A stretch of 64,000 nucleotides of DNA from CAILHX01 sp964511385 (GTDB lineage: Bacteria > Pseudomonadota > Gammaproteobacteria > Burkholderiales > Methylophilaceae): NCBI GenBank assembly GCA_964511385.1, contig CAZEFE010000002.1, forward strand, positions 186,001-250,000. The letters are read 5' to 3'. How positions within the stretch are numbered: position 1 is the stretch's first letter; the number at the start of each line of letters is the position of its first letter. Positions 26,639-34,773 of the stretch are shown here, one piece after another. The notes under the pieces are model-generated. The model was not told the DNA's origin and made no database searches. It saw only the letters and a list, made by a program, of their open reading frames with translations. The translations under genes were made by a program, and so were the position numbers.

Positions 26639-28425
26639 TGCCGCACCGCCTGCCTGCCGTTGACCCTGTTAACGCTTTCGGCCACCACATGGCCATCAAT
26701 AACCATCTGGTTCTGGATCACGATAGGCTTGTTGCCGGTATCGTTCTTCACCATCCACTCGCCGATCGCATTGCCTATCGCTCCACCGATCATTGCCCCA
26801 GGCACCGCACCGAAGCCGCCGAACAGCGCGCCGATCCCGCCGCCGATGGCAGCGCCGGCGATGGATCCGGCAGTGCCTGCTGCCGCGCGTTTGTATTCCT
26901 GCTTTTTCTGCTGGGCATTAAGCGCATTGTTGCTATAGGTATCGTAGGCATCCAGCGCCCCCATTGCCAATGCGACAGGCGCGCCGATCTTGAGCGATCC
27001 GGCCATCCCACCGCCGAAGCGCGAAAACCGCCCGGTTTTGACGGATGTTCCACCGGCACCAGGCTGGGCTGCGCCCGCCATACTGCTGGGTACGCCTGGC
27101 CAGTTAGTCACGAATACCGGCTGTGCGCCACCTGGTAACCCGGCCATGCCGTCGGCACCGCCGCCACGATTCTTCCATCCTTTATAGGCCATACGCCCAG
27201 CAATGCCGGCGCCCAGAACGCCGACCACCATTTCGGTCAAATGGCCGTTTTCAATGCCCGCGGTCACAGCCTTTATACCCTTGGTCACTACCGGCATGTT
27301 CTGGGTTTGCTCTATTCGGGAAAACAGCGTGTTCTTGAATCGGCTCCACTGTGCGCTGAAACCTTCCATCGAAACCTTCAGCTTGTCTGCAGCCGAAGCG
27401 GATTGTTCTACCTTGCGCTCGAAATCGGCAAACGACGTATCCTTAGCGGCGAAGAATGCCGCAGCGCGTCCGCCTTCTTCGCCGAATAGCTTGTGCCCCA
27501 GCACGATTTTTTCGCGGTCGCTTTTCATCGAGCGGAATTTGACGCGGACGGTTTCCAATACATCGCCGAAATCCTTGAGGGTTTCCGTCCCATCGGCATT
27601 TTTCTGCCAGAAATCCATGCCGGATTCCTTGAGCGCCTTTTTTCTCATTCTGGTTGTTCCGGCCAGACCTTCCAGGAATCGGTTGAGGGACGTTCCTGCC
27701 ATATTGCCAAGAGGGTCGAGATAACCCAGCGCTGAAACCATGCGTTTAGGGTCTATTTTCAATTGGGCAGCACTGGCGCTCACCAGTTGGGAGTTGTAAA
27801 GAATGTCGGCGGATTTCATGGATGATGCATCGTCCACGCGCACGATCTGGTCGGCCAGTGCCTTATATTGCTGCGGGGTCTTGAAGCTGAAGGCGTTGCC
27901 CAGGCTGCCGATTTGCGAGGCGGCGGTTTCCGGGGCGAGGTCGCCCAGCTGGGCCAGTGATGCCGTGGCAAACGCTGCGCCGTTCATCCCCTTAATGTCT
28001 TTCAGGGCGACACCGGCCTTGAGCAATGAATTCACCATGTTGATGCTATCAGCGTCCGAAAACATGGTGACGGATGACAGTTCGCGCGCGGTTTCTCGCA
28101 CTTCCTTCAACTGTGCTTGCAGCTCCTTGGTCGAGCTAGCCCCGCTCATGATGTTTGCCTTGACGCTCAGCATGGCTTTTTCCAAAGCCGCCATGTCTCC
28201 CAGGGTTGCACGGATGCCCTGGAAACCAAGATAACTTCCCGCCAGCCTGCTGGCGGCAGAAAAACCGTTCAGGTGCTGGTAAAGCCCATTGATGCTGCGG
28301 GAAAGATCTGCAATTTGTGATTTGCCGGTCGAAGCCAGCCGGCTGATGGATGCTTGCGCCTGCCGTGCCCCGGTATTAAACTGGGATCCGTTCAGCGTCA
28401 GGATATACTCAAGCGTATTTCTCAT
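26635..28425 (-). CDS. Tail tape measure protein (Mu gp42)
   Basis: 596 residues with the TP901-type tape-measure core (TMFSDADSINMVNSLLKAGV, GNAFSFKTPQQYKALADQIV) and a Gly/Ala-rich hydrophobic stretch near residues 530-570 that would span a membrane during injection. Length sets tail length. The gene starts 123 bases after the frameshifted end of the chaperone. Confidence 0.9.
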   Translation of the reverse strand: MRNTLEYILTLNGSQFNTGARQAQASISRLASTGKSQIADLSRSINGLYQHLNGFSAASRLAGSYLGFQGIRATLGDMAALEKAMLSVKANIMSGASSTKELQAQLKEVRETARELSSVTMFSDADSINMVNSLLKAGVALKDIKGMNGAAFATASLAQLGDLAPETAASQIGSLGNAFSFKTPQQYKALADQIVRVDDASSMKSADILYNSQLVSASAAQLKIDPKRMVSALGYLDPLGNMAGTSLNRFLEGLAGTTRMRKKALKESGMDFWQKNADGTETLKDFGDVLETVRVKFRSMKSDREKIVLGHKLFGEEGGRAAAFFAAKDTSFADFERKVEQSASAADKLKVSMEGFSAQWSRFKNTLFSRIEQTQNMPVVTKGIKAVTAGIENGHLTEMVVGVLGAGIAGRMAYKGWKNRGGGADGMAGLPGGAQPVFVTNWPGVPSSMAGAAQPGAGGTSVKTGRFSRFGGGMAGSLKIGAPVALAMGALDAYDTYSNNALNAQQKKQEYKRAAAGTAGSIAGAAIGGGIGALFGGFGAVPGAMIGGAIGNAIGEWMVKNDTGNKPIVIQNQMVIDGHVVAESVNRVNGRQAVRQ

Positions 28426-28547
28426 GGACCTATACCTTCTGCTGGTGTTCTTGGTTGCTTTCGCTGGCCTGTGCCTGAGCGGACCGGGTGCTGCGTTTTA
28501 TCTTCTGTCCTGGTTGATCCTGTTTCCCCTATGGCTGGCCGGGCAGA

Positions 28548-29161
28548 TCATTTTGTTACCGGGTCGTGCAGTCTTCTGGTTGCTGTCTTTTTCCTGGTCT
28601 TTTTCACGCCGGGCCTAGATTCTTCCTCATCCGCCATCACCATCCCCAGGATATAGAGCCACTGCCCTTCGGTCAGGTTGTTGGCGGGTTCGCCAAAGAA
28701 GTGATAAGCCTTTTCAGCGTGGCGGAACTTGAATCGTTCAAACGTGCTGTCCCTGGATTTTTTTTTACCTCCTCGAATAGCGCATTGAATTCCTCATCGC
28801 TGAGGGTGCGCCCGCTGGGTGAGTGTTCCTTCTCGTATTCCAAATAGGCATTAATCAAGGCTTCGTTCTCGCCGCGCGTCAGCGCGGAACGGAGTTCTTC
28901 GGAATCCGAAACCACCGTCTGCCCACTGGTCGGGTCAACCAGAAAACGGCAGGCTAGCTGCGCCGACTTTTCGGCTTCAAACAATTCGGCAGTGCCGATA
29001 TCCAGGCCGATCCCCTTGGCTTTCATCGCCGCATCGGCAGCCAGTCCGGCCTCGAAATAATCCTGCTCGGTCAACAAACGCAAGCCAAGCTTGACCTGGT
29101 TGATGGTGACCGGATGAATCGCAGCGCGACCGGCTTTCAGGCGTTCCAGTAAATCACTCAT
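28548..29161 (-). CDS. Tail assembly chaperone, -1 frameshift product (gp41-gp41' type)
   Basis: The short form (28673-29161, 162 residues, ending NPPTT) contains an A9 run in GTA-AAA-AAA-AAT at 28758-28766. A -1 slip there leads into an open frame reading KSRDSTFERFKFRHAEKAYHF, then GEPANNLTEGQWLYILGM, ending at 28548 (about 204 residues). The aromatic, Trp/Tyr-bearing extension is the type expected of the long form. Contractile- and non-contractile-tailed phages keep this arrangement to make two chaperones in a fixed ratio. The site and open frame are seen directly; the event itself is inferred. Confidence 0.75.
28673..29161 (-). CDS. Tail assembly chaperone, short form (Mu gp41)
   Basis: 162 residues starting MSDLLERLKAGRAAIHPVT, helical throughout, with TSGQTVVSDSEELRSALTRGE. 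It corresponds by position (between tube and tape measure) and pattern to Mu gp41. It lies 9 bases downstream of the tube stop. Confidence 0.82.
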   Translation of the reverse strand: MSDLLERLKAGRAAIHPVTINQVKLGLRLLTEQDYFEAGLAADAAMKAKGIGLDIGTAELFEAEKSAQLACRFLVDPTSGQTVVSDSEELRSALTRGENEALINAYLEYEKEHSPSGRTLSDEEFNALFEEVKKNPGTARLNDSSSATLKRLITSLANPPTT

Positions 29162-29170
29162 GGTTTACTG

Positions 29171-29554
29171 CTACAGCTTATCGAGGGCGTGCGCCTTGAT
29201 CGAGCGGCGCGCTTCGTTATCCACGGAATACTTGCTGCCGACCTCGGTAACACGGCAACCGGTGAAGATTTCACGCTGCCCGCCGGTTTCGTCGCAGGCC
29301 GGATAAATCGTGATGGTACCGTTCTTGATGCTCTTCCATTTCGGCTCGGAGCCGTCCAGCGGAATAGCGCACTCCAGGGATAAGTCATATTCCCAGCTGC
29401 CGCATGTACTGCCCAGCGGGCGGTTCTTGCTGTTCATGGTCTTCACCGGCTTGCTGGTTGAGCGCTCGGCGGTATCCACCGACACCACTTCATATTCCAC
29501 GCCGTCGACCTCCATCACGATCGTGCCGCAGTACTCCTTGGTATTGATACCCAT
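29171..29554 (-). CDS. Tail tube protein (Mu gp40, M)
   Basis: 127 residues with the tube signature GTIVMEVDGVEYEVVSVD, a charged SKPVKTMNSKNRPLG loop and the C-terminal FTGCRVTEV. It polymerises inside the sheath. Immediately follows the sheath gene, as in Mu. Confidence 0.9.
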   Translation of the reverse strand: MGINTKEYCGTIVMEVDGVEYEVVSVDTAERSTSKPVKTMNSKNRPLGSTCGSWEYDLSLECAIPLDGSEPKWKSIKNGTITIYPACDETGGQREIFTGCRVTEVGSKYSVDNEARRSIKAHALDKL

Positions 29555-29566
29555 GTTGCTCTCCTG

Positions 29567-31012
29567 TTAGTTTTTCGCCGGCGAAATGTACAAGTCGAAC
29601 CGGCTGGCGATCAGGTGCAGGCCAGGAACGATCGGCGACGGCACCTTGAGCTTGAGTCGGTTAACGTTCTGCGGATCCGGCTCCCACACAAACTGATCCT
29701 TGTAATCATCCACGTTCTGCAGGATCTCCAGATCCTCCAGCATCTTGGCGATCTCATAAGCCCGTTGCTTGATCGCATTGGCGACACGCTTGCTGAATTT
29801 TTCGCGGCTGAAGCGGATTTTCTGGTCGTTCACCACCAGTTCGCGGAAGTAGAACAGCGTCTTCGGCGTGGTGATATCCAGCAGCGCGGCATCCGGTGCG
29901 CCGGCTGCGCTGGTGGTATACGTGGTAATCGCGCGCACCACCTGCATCAGGTTTCCCGGGCCGGGTTCGAGAGGGGTCACGCCCGCATAGAGCAGCGCTT
30001 CCTGCTCACCGCGAGACAGCACGTCCACGCGGTCTGGTATGGCAAGCGTCGGCAGCGGCAGGGTATTCAATGGCCGGGCCGGGTCTTCCTCGAAGGCATC
30101 CACCGCCGCCATTGCCGCTGCGATATTCCACGGCGCGGATCGCGCGCCCTTGGTCTGCGTGTATCGCGCCAATGCCCCATGCACCAGCCAGCCGTTCTGG
30201 CCGCTGGAAAGCGTCGTGGCATTGCCCACCGATCCGTTGCTGCCGAACCAGGCACGCCGTCCGCGAATCTCGATAGAGTTGCTCACCGTATCGTTGCTGT
30301 TGCGGATCGCGGTCAGCGTTGCGGTATCGTTGAATGCCGAAGCCACGATATCGTGACCCGAGGTAAAAATACTGGTCAATGCAGCAGCCGGGTCATGTGC
30401 CAGCGTTCCGCCGGAAAATTGTGTCACCGCACGCGCAGCGCCGACCGTAGTGCCCGTGGCGTTGATGAGGATCTGGTTATTAAGCAAACCCTTGTGCCGC
30501 GAAGTCAGCGTCAGCGTTCCGGCCGCAGCGGCGGCCGTGAACGTCAACCAGGGGCGGGCATTGATGGCCGCAGCCATCGCGGCGGCAATGGTAGTAGGGG
30601 TATCGGTAGAAGCCGTGGCGATTTCGATTTTCTCATCGTCGCCCCACACCGTCTCTGAGCCGGCCCCGGTGACCGTTCCCGAATACACCACAGTCGCCGT
30701 GGCATTGGAACCGGCAGGATCATCCACCAGCACCAGGTGCAGGGTGGCGTAAGGATTCGTGGCCAGCAGATGGCGCGCCATCTCGGCGGCAATACTGCCC
30801 AGCCCGGCATAGGTCTCGGCATCGGCGTTGCTGAAAATCTGCACCGGCGTGGCAGCGGGCTGCGTTCCGGCGGCCAATTTAGGCGCCAGGATTACAGTCT
30901 CCAGCCGATTGGCGGATAAGCCCTGGTTGGCCAGCTTCAGGTTGAATTCGGCATAGGTCAGCGGCTTGCGGAGGCTGGCCGGGATCGTATCGAAAAATAT
31001 GGTGCTACCCAT
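29567..31012 (-). CDS. Contractile tail sheath protein (Mu gp39, L)
   Basis: 481 residues. The N-terminus FFDTIPASLRKPLTYAEF and the Mu-sheath-like YSGTVTGAGSETVWGDDEKIEIA are visible, as is the C-terminal FFRELVVNDQKIRFSREKFSKR region. Marks the phage as a myovirus. One base overlaps the upstream DUF2635 gene. Confidence 0.92.
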   Translation of the reverse strand: MGSTIFFDTIPASLRKPLTYAEFNLKLANQGLSANRLETVILAPKLAAGTQPAATPVQIFSNADAETYAGLGSIAAEMARHLLATNPYATLHLVLVDDPAGSNATATVVYSGTVTGAGSETVWGDDEKIEIATASTDTPTTIAAAMAAAINARPWLTFTAAAAAGTLTLTSRHKGLLNNQILINATGTTVGAARAVTQFSGGTLAHDPAAALTSIFTSGHDIVASAFNDTATLTAIRNSNDTVSNSIEIRGRRAWFGSNGSVGNATTLSSGQNGWLVHGALARYTQTKGARSAPWNIAAAMAAVDAFEEDPARPLNTLPLPTLAIPDRVDVLSRGEQEALLYAGVTPLEPGPGNLMQVVRAITTYTTSAAGAPDAALLDITTPKTLFYFRELVVNDQKIRFSREKFSKRVANAIKQRAYEIAKMLEDLEILQNVDDYKDQFVWEPDPQNVNRLKLKVPSPIVPGLHLIASRFDLYISPAKN

Positions 31013-31269
31013 TATTTAGGCTCCTTCTTACCGGGTTTCTGGGCGGCAGCTGCCGCAGCTTTTTCAGCTTCTGCCGCTGCCTCGGATTGCTTGGTCAGCT
31101 CGGCCACTTCGGCATCGCTGGCCAGGCGGATATCGCCATCCAGCAGCGCGCGCTGGTAGTAGTGGGTATCGGCCACGACTACCGGGGTTTCGTCAACGAA
31201 ACCGGGGCGGCCTTCGAGCGGCAGGCGAATGCCCGGGTTACCTACAATCACAATCGTTTTGTCAGTCAT
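31012..31269 (-). CDS. Small tail-region protein, Mu gp38-like (DUF2635)
   Basis: 85 residues: VGNPGIRLPLEGRPGFVDE then PVVVADTHYYQRALLDGD, the DUF2635 pattern, with an Ala/Glu/Lys-rich tail. Sits between gp37 and sheath as in Mu. Confidence 0.82.
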   Translation of the reverse strand: MTDKTIVIVGNPGIRLPLEGRPGFVDETPVVVADTHYYQRALLDGDIRLASDAEVAELTKQSEAAAEAEKAAAAAAQKPGKKEPK

Positions 31270-31886
31270 GGTGCTGCCTCCAGGGTAATTTCAGCGCTAA
31301 CTTGCGGCACTGTGGTATCGGGTAAATAGAAGCCGTCGGCGATCTGCAGCAGGTCGGCGCCGGTGATCACATCGCAATCCGGCAGATCTGCCTTCCATTG
31401 CACGCGGCTGGTCAGGTGCACCGCGAAGATGCTGATGGCCTTGGCATCGTTGCGCCGAGCAGAAAACATGCTTTCGATGCGCTTGATGCGAAAAGCCTTG
31501 ATCGGCTGGCCAAGCTTCTGGTTGGCCAGAAGCTGTGCCACATCCTCAGCCAACTGATAGGTGCCCACTTCGTTCGGGTCTCCGTGCCGCTGGGCGCGTT
31601 CGTTGCGGGTGTTGTAGGCCGCGCAATACACCACATAGTCCAGATCGTAATCAGCACTGCGTTCGCCCAGCGGGTCTTTCAACCTGAAATCGCCAAACGC
31701 CACAAACAAAGCCGGCAACGTGAACGAACTCATCACCGTCGGATTGCCCGCATCATCCACGGCAATCTGTCCGCCGTAACTCTGAATGGTCGGCACGCGG
31801 TAAGGCAGCGTGCGGTTTCCATGAATGCCCATTGCCAGCTCCAAGCGGGCGATGATGGCGTCTTCAACGGCGGCGATAACGCTCAT
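31266..31886 (-). CDS. Mu gp37-like protein (DUF1834), tail terminator type
   Basis: 206 residues with IAAVEDAIIARLELAMG, PALFVAFGDFRLKDPLGERS and a C-terminal beta part; Mu gp37 family. Expected to end the tail tube. ATGA overlaps on both sides. Confidence 0.82.
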   Translation of the reverse strand: MSVIAAVEDAIIARLELAMGIHGNRTLPYRVPTIQSYGGQIAVDDAGNPTVMSSFTLPALFVAFGDFRLKDPLGERSADYDLDYVVYCAAYNTRNERAQRHGDPNEVGTYQLAEDVAQLLANQKLGQPIKAFRIKRIESMFSARRNDAKAISIFAVHLTSRVQWKADLPDCDVITGADLLQIADGFYLPDTTVPQVSAEITLEAAP

Positions 31887-32365
31887 AGCCCCCCCATGAA
31901 CCCAGCCATTTTTTGCGGCGTCAGCATGCGCTCTGCAGCTTCGTATTCCGCGCGGCCGGCACTGCCGTCATCGGCATTCAACCCGCCCAGACCATCGGGC
32001 GAAGTCGCGCCCAGCGGGCAGATCAGCAGCTTTCCCGCGACCACCTTGTCCAGGTCGGCGCGGGCTTCCTTGTAGCGGTCGCTGATGTCATCGGTCACCA
32101 CCACGCCGGAAGCGCCGGTGAGGCGGTAGCGCGCAATGTCCAGACACCAGCGGCGCAGCATGCCCTTGACCTCATCCGAGGTGCCGACGGGCAACGGCAG
32201 CGGGCACTTCTGCCCAACGGCGTAATTGATCTGCTGCGTGGCGTCATCCAGGGCGGACTGCACCACGGAAGGTTCGAAATAGCCGTCCTGGTCGCGGTCC
32301 GCGATCATGTTGGTTTCGCGCACACCGAAACCATCAACGAAATCCTGAATGATGGCGTAGCTCAT
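31883..32365 (-). CDS. Head-tail connector, Mu gp36-like (DUF1320)
   Basis: 160 residues with LDDATQQINYAVGQKCPLPL and MLRRWCLDIARYRLTG, the DUF1320 signature of head-completion proteins. Forms the connector below the portal. Confidence 0.87.
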   Translation of the reverse strand: MSYAIIQDFVDGFGVRETNMIADRDQDGYFEPSVVQSALDDATQQINYAVGQKCPLPLPVGTSDEVKGMLRRWCLDIARYRLTGASGVVVTDDISDRYKEARADLDKVVAGKLLICPLGATSPDGLGGLNADDGSAGRAEYEAAERMLTPQKMAGFMGGL

Positions 32366-32368
32366 CGG

Positions 32369-32710
32369 TTAAGCCTTTGGCTTCACGGCTTCCCAGGCGG
32401 TATCGCGCTCACCTGCGCTCACCTTCCAGCCGGTAATGCCTTCAAGCGCCTTCACATCAGGCCGGCCATCCTTCAGCCACAGATCGCCGTTATCCACGTT
32501 CAACTTGCCGATCGCTTCCTTGATCGCTGCCAGGCGCACCGCATCGTCAGTGGGTGCGCTTGGCGCCGTATGAGTCACGACTTTTTCAATGTCGCCGCTC
32601 TCGATCAGCGACTTGGCGACCTTGTCATCCAGGTCAACAATGCTGTCAACCGCATGACGCTCGCCGCCATGCTTGATGGGGGATTTAACGATGTATGAAC
32701 TGGTGGCCAT
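32369..32710 (-). CDS. Mu gp35-like phage protein
   Basis: 113 residues. The N-terminal YIVKSPIKHGGERHAVDSIVDLDDK part reads as a small beta domain followed by a C-terminal helix-extension-helix-like segment (LEGITGWKVSAGERDTAWEA). It matches FluMu/Mu gp35 in position between capsid and gp36. Confidence 0.75.
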   Translation of the reverse strand: MATSSYIVKSPIKHGGERHAVDSIVDLDDKVAKSLIESGDIEKVVTHTAPSAPTDDAVRLAAIKEAIGKLNVDNGDLWLKDGRPDVKALEGITGWKVSAGERDTAWEAVKPKA

Positions 32711-32750
32711 CTGGGTTTCTCCTGTATTGGACGGTAAAGCTTGCTCACTA

Positions 32751-32776
32751 AAACCATCCCCGTGCGGGGATGGTTT
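32751..32776 (-). terminator. Hairpin downstream of the capsid gene
   Basis: AAACCATCCCC and GGGGATGGTTT form a perfect 11-bp stem with a 4-base loop, 18 bases after the capsid stop in the leftward direction, followed by a short T run. It probably attenuates transcription so that capsid mRNA exceeds that for downstream tail genes. Confidence 0.75.
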
Positions 32777-32793
32777 CGATCAACAATCTACGA

Positions 32794-33849
32794 TTAAGCG
32801 ATCGCGCCGGAGATCAGGTAACCACCGGCGGCACCGGCAATCACCGGGGCCACTTCGTCGGTCACCGGATAGATCCAGCTCTTGGCGTTACGATCGGAAT
32901 ACGGCTGCTCGACCAGCGGATAGCCGTTGAGCTGATAGGTATAGCCGAAGGTAGGACGGCCCATTTCTGCCAGTCCGCCGATCTCGGTATAAGCCACCAC
33001 CACGAATTTTCCCCAAACGTCTACGATCGTTCCCGAGTCGTTTTCCTGAACGGCATCGCCCACCAGCACCCGTTGCACGCCGAACAAGTTGGCCAGCAAC
33101 TCCGGCGTTGCACTGTCGCGCCCGGTGTACTTGATCCGGTCAATGATCTTGGGATGCTGGCGCAGCTTGGCAAAAACGGATGCCCCCAGCACAACCGTAT
33201 TCGGGCGGCGCCCGATCTGCAGGCGAATCGCCTCTTTGGCTACCTCGATGTCATCAACCGGGTCGCTGGTGCCGCTGTAATCTGACCATTGGTCCACCCC
33301 GGCGAGGGTGATCTTGTTGCTCGCGCCGTAATTGGCAGCAGTAGTTGCCAAAGTGGCCTGGGCGAATTCAAGCCGGGCGGCGATGATGTCCTGCACCAGT
33401 TGCACCGCACCATTGCCCAGGTTGATACCAGGCACGGCATTGGCTTCTTCCAGCAACTCGAACGGGACCAGACCTTCCAGCGAGTGGGATTCCAGCGCAT
33501 AGCTGCTACCCGCATACCCAAGCTGAACCCGCTTGGTATTGGAGCCGGGCGTGCGGCCGGTGGCATAAGCGCGGAACGCTTCCTTGCCAAACGTAATGAT
33601 CTTGCCGCCGCGCTGCGGCACCGGCACCGTTGGGAACAGGGCGGAGCCTATAAAAGAGCCGTTTTTATAGCCCTGGGCCGCAGTGGTCAGGATCGGGTCT
33701 ATCACCCGCGCCTGGCTGGTAGTCATCTGCGTCATACCGGCCAGGCCGGCCCACATCAGGCCATCAGGTTCAACCCAGCCGGCATGGGCCGCGAATACCA
33801 GCGAAAATGCCAGCACCAGCCCCAGCAGTAACGATTTCTTGAAGTTCAT
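32794..33849 (-). CDS. Major capsid protein with an N-terminal signal-peptide-like segment
   Basis: 351 residues. The capsid body runs from about residue 39 (RVIDPILTTAAQGYKNGSF, FGKEAFRAYATGRTPG, VVLGASVFAKLRQHPKIIDR). It is not obviously the Mu gpT type. Residues 1-23 look like a Sec signal: MNFKK, a hydrophobic core, then AAHA before Gly24. The ATG at 33849 has a good AAGGA Shine-Dalgarno, whereas the in-frame ATGs for residues 32, 39 and 42 lack one, so the leader is probably translated. It may be trimmed by the head protease, or mark a membrane-linked assembly step. Position between decoration protein and gp35 supports the capsid call. Confidence 0.82.
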   Translation of the reverse strand: MNFKKSLLLGLVLAFSLVFAAHAGWVEPDGLMWAGLAGMTQMTTSQARVIDPILTTAAQGYKNGSFIGSALFPTVPVPQRGGKIITFGKEAFRAYATGRTPGSNTKRVQLGYAGSSYALESHSLEGLVPFELLEEANAVPGINLGNGAVQLVQDIIAARLEFAQATLATTAANYGASNKITLAGVDQWSDYSGTSDPVDDIEVAKEAIRLQIGRRPNTVVLGASVFAKLRQHPKIIDRIKYTGRDSATPELLANLFGVQRVLVGDAVQENDSGTIVDVWGKFVVVAYTEIGGLAEMGRPTFGYTYQLNGYPLVEQPYSDRNAKSWIYPVTDEVAPVIAGAAGGYLISGAIA

Positions 33850-33922
33850 GATGATTTCCTTATTCAGTTAATGGAAAAATTAAGTTTCAAACCTTGTAGT
33901 AGTGGTACTTGCAGTGGCTGGA

Positions 33923-34270
33923 TTAAGCAGCGTTCGGCAGCAGCAGAACTTCGACCTTTTGCCCGGCGGCGGTTGCCGCCTGCTGCGCAATCGCCAAGCG
34001 CGCCCCAGATGTCACCCAGGTAATGCCACGGCCGGATGCGTCGGCCTTGAGGGTTGCACCCTTTGAAAACGCCGCGCCGGATTCCACATAAGTGGTGCCG
34101 ATGACATCCACGGTGACCTTTTCACCTAAGACCCCGGAAGAGCGGGCAACACCCAGGGCGTTGCCATCCGCGCCGGTTTGTGCGCCGGCTGGAGTAACAA
34201 AACGGTCACCTGTCACGGTTCCGGTCAGGTCAAGCGTCAGCGCCAGCAGGGAAATTCCTTGTTGAGACAT
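33923..34270 (-). CDS. Capsid cement/decoration protein (DUF2190-like)
   Basis: 115 residues, beta-rich and Gly/Ala/Thr-rich (TGTVTGDRFVTPAGAQTGADG, VDVIGTTYVESGAAFSKGA). The pattern matches small capsid-stabilising proteins encoded between protease and capsid genes. No membrane segment. Confidence 0.72.
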   Translation of the reverse strand: MSQQGISLLALTLDLTGTVTGDRFVTPAGAQTGADGNALGVARSSGVLGEKVTVDVIGTTYVESGAAFSKGATLKADASGRGITWVTSGARLAIAQQAATAAGQKVEVLLLPNAA

Positions 34271-34275
34271 GATGG

Positions 34276-34773
34276 TTAAACTCCTTTGTTTACGGCCTGC
34301 ACGGCCTCGATATAGGAAACACCAGGATGTGCGGCCTGGTGCGCAATGGCCTTGGCGTGGATTTCCAGCGATTCGGAATCCACAGAGAAGCCGGCTGGCG
34401 CGGAGAATGCCGCATCCGCTTGCCCCGCCTTGGGCTTCTTCAACTCATCCAGCGGCACCTGCACCGGCAGCGCTTCCAGCAGTCCCTGCGCCAGTTGCAG
34501 CGGCGTCTTGCCGTGGTTTTCGTCGCCGGCAGCAAAAGCGGCACTCGGTTCCTTGTGCGCGGAAAGCGCCGTCAGAATCTCGGTCACCGCCATTTTTTGA
34601 ACCGGCAGCAACCGGCCTTCGCCGATCAACTTGTCAGTCAGTGCCGAAAACTCGGCAGTCAAGGCGGACATTTCCGCCGCCTTCTCCCTTTCCGCCAACG
34701 CGGTTTCGCGTGCCGTAATGGCATCCTCGCGTTGTTTTAATGCAGCGGCGTCCGCTGCGGTTTGAGCAGTCAT
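34276..34773 (-). CDS. Nested scaffold protein (Mu gpZ type), internal start
   Basis: In Mu the scaffold Z is made from an internal start in gene I. Here an in-frame ATG at 34773 (MTAQTAADAAALKQRED) is preceded by GGAGA at good spacing and sits exactly at the protease/scaffold boundary, giving 165 residues, mostly coiled coil. The motif and spacing are seen; use of the start is inferred. Confidence 0.6.
   Translation of the reverse strand: MTAQTAADAAALKQREDAITARETALAEREKAAEMSALTAEFSALTDKLIGEGRLLPVQKMAVTEILTALSAHKEPSAAFAAGDENHGKTPLQLAQGLLEALPVQVPLDELKKPKAGQADAAFSAPAGFSVDSESLEIHAKAIAHQAAHPGVSYIEAVQAVNKGV

Noticed and set aside
28424..28618. + strand hydrophobic frame (MDLYLLLVFLVAF...) in the chaperone/tape-measure gap
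   Set aside because: Tempting as a small membrane protein, but it overlaps the frameshift extension on the other strand, lacks a Shine-Dalgarno, and would be transcribed against the late unit.
29615..30658. Long + strand open frame (347 codons) over the tail sheath gene
   Set aside because: It is antisense to a well-supported sheath gene, is Arg/His-rich as GC-rich antisense frames are, and has no recognisable motif.
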